DNA from: Lederbergia citrea
GTDB lineage: Bacteria; Bacillota; Bacilli; Bacillales; Bacillaceae_C
Direction of reading: 5' to 3'
Assembly: GCF_018343525.1 (NCBI RefSeq)
Contig: NZ_JAGYPH010000004.1
Span: forward strand, 310,001-374,000
Length of the DNA stretch: 64,000 nucleotides
The notes below the pieces were generated by a model, which worked only from the letters and a program-made list of their open reading frames with translations, made no database searches and was not told where the DNA came from. Shown here in pieces: positions 62,985-64,000 of the stretch. Positions within the stretch are counted from its first letter, which is position 1, and each line of letters begins with the position of its first letter. The translations under genes were made by a program, and so were the position numbers.

Positions 62985-64000
62985 TTATATATTTTGAACG
63001 ATACTCGAAACGTCTTTTAAATTTATTCTCTTTCCTTCTTGATGAGAAAGTGCAGCCGCTTCATTGATTAGTGTTAAGCGAATCGCATCATCTTTTGTAA
63101 TAGATGGGATAGTTCCATTGATAATAGCAGTCGCCCATTGATTCATAGGCATTGGCAATGCTTCAGGATTTTCTGGAGTTTGCCAGCCAGACTCTTCAAA
63201 TTTACTGCTCGTAATTCGGATGCGTCCGTCTTCGATTAATAATGTGCCCGCTGTTCCGTATAGTTCTAGCTGAAAAGGGCTTCCGTGTGATAAAAAGCCT
63301 GTTTCAATAATGCCCAGCGCTCCGGACTTGTAATCTACTAAAACTACTGCGTTATCGTCCACACCTAGACCATTCGTTTGCTGCAATGTGGCTTGAACCG
63401 AATGAGCTTGTCCTGCTAACCGATTTGTTAAATAAATCGGGTGAGCACCGAGATCAATCAACGCCCCACCGCCAGCTTGTTCTTTATTATAGAAGCGGTC
63501 AGGCAGCCATCCACTTTCTTCTCCTTCCCTTACTACAGCCCCGTTATGCGCCATGCGGCAGCGAATCGTTGTTAGCTTTCCTAGCTTCCCTGAATCCAAT
63601 GCTTCCTGTGCATATAAGTAATAACTTTCAGTCAATCTTGGTAATGAGAGCATTAAGTGAACACCATTTTCTTCAACAGCATCGTATATTTCATTACAAT
63701 CTTCCACAGAAAACGCTAACACTTTTTCCGAGAAAATATGTTTCTTATGTTTAGCAGCTGCAATGATGACCTTTTTATGCAGGTTAGTTGGCGTATTAAC
63801 AATGACCGCGTCGATAGCTGGATTTGATAAAACTGCTTCTAAACTTTCCTCAAAAGTTACACCCAATTCCTCCGCCCATTTTCTACCACGTTCTGCCTCT
63901 TCATCCCAAACTAGTTGGATAGAAATATTGCTATTATCCCGCGCATTCCTTGCATAATCATCAGCATGTACATGCCATCTACTTAATAAAGCAACATTAA
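62985..64000 (-). CDS. Gfo/Idh/MocA-family oxidoreductase (partial at right edge)
   Basis: An open frame to the window edge gives 338 residues without the N-terminal nucleotide-binding GxGxxG, which lies outside the window. Visible family marks: AVIVNTPTNLHKKVIIAAAKHKKHIFSEKV (in pieces), the C-terminal GAHPIYLTNRLAG with the active-site His, and DLGAHP. It is an NAD(P)-dependent dehydrogenase of sugars or inositols; the substrate is unknown. Confidence 0.88.
   Translation of the reverse strand, partial: NVALLSRWHVHADDYARNARDNSNISIQLVWDEEAERGRKWAEELGVTFEESLEAVLSNPAIDAVIVNTPTNLHKKVIIAAAKHKKHIFSEKVLAFSVEDCNEIYDAVEENGVHLMLSLPRLTESYYLYAQEALDSGKLGKLTTIRCRMAHNGAVVREGEESGWLPDRFYNKEQAGGGALIDLGAHPIYLTNRLAGQAHSVQATLQQTNGLGVDDNAVVLVDYKSGALGIIETGFLSHGSPFQLELYGTAGTLLIEDGRIRITSSKFEESGWQTPENPEALPMPMNQWATAIINGTIPSITKDDAIRLTLINEAAALSHQEGKRINLKDVSSIVQNI

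Overview
The window reads as the chromosome of a low-GC Gram-positive rod of the family Bacillaceae. Evidence: strong AGGAGG-type ribosome binding sites, frequent GTG/TTG starts, U-tailed terminators at most operon ends, and family content typical of Bacillus relatives (YktB/UPF0637, a YjcD-like UvrD helicase, SorC-type DeoR with nupC-pdp-deoC, DUF3892, RlmCD, DUF4179 anti-sigma factor, small spore-type proteins). The genus cannot be fixed from sequence reading alone. No rRNA, tRNA, CRISPR array, prophage or intact insertion sequence was seen.

Positions 1-8640 hold an L-fucoside utilisation locus. It has a carbohydrate ABC importer, a GH29 alpha-L-fucosidase, a TIM-barrel sugar isomerase/epimerase, a split UxaA-type sugar-acid dehydratase, a COG3618 L-fuconolactonase-like hydrolase and a LacI regulator. 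Three promoters share one architecture: TTGACA-like -35, 17-18 bp, -10, then a TGTTAYCGGTAACA-like palindrome. They probably form one LacI regulon. From 8839 to 22670 are a divergent AraC regulator, a PhyH dioxygenase fused to HEAT repeats, a membrane protein fused to a phosphate-binding-type domain, a 2-hydroxyacid dehydrogenase, a helicase, YktB, an MFS/ABC pair, a BrnQ carrier and an amidase.

Positions 22768-27198 form a deoxyribonucleoside salvage operon (nupC-pdp-deoC) under DeoR, with a clear promoter, operator half-sites and a cre site. From 27476 to 48843 are mixed accessory genes: MscS, several very small probable spore proteins, an amino-acid ABC importer near a cytosine-deaminase-like hydrolase, a second BrnQ, a multidrug MFS, an ECF sigma/anti-sigma pair, an acyl-CoA dehydrogenase, and three gene remnants (DUF1835 protein, ABC ATPase tail, serine hydrolase tail).

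Positions 49061-56706 form a second nucleoside module: pseudouridine kinase (winged-helix/PfkB fusion), PsuG, a second NupC, a nucleoside hydrolase and ribokinase, so that pseudouridine and ribonucleosides both feed ribose 5-phosphate. An EamA transporter and a second, divergent winged-helix/PfkB protein sit beside it; the latter has Glu where the PfkB catalytic Asp should be. The right end carries Dus, RlmCD, a PTS EIICB-nanE-RpiR operon that fits N-acetylmannosamine uptake, and a partial Gfo/Idh/MocA oxidoreductase.

Five copies of a dispersed palindromic element of about 37 bp lie between genes from 16979 to 35757; one has its core inverted.
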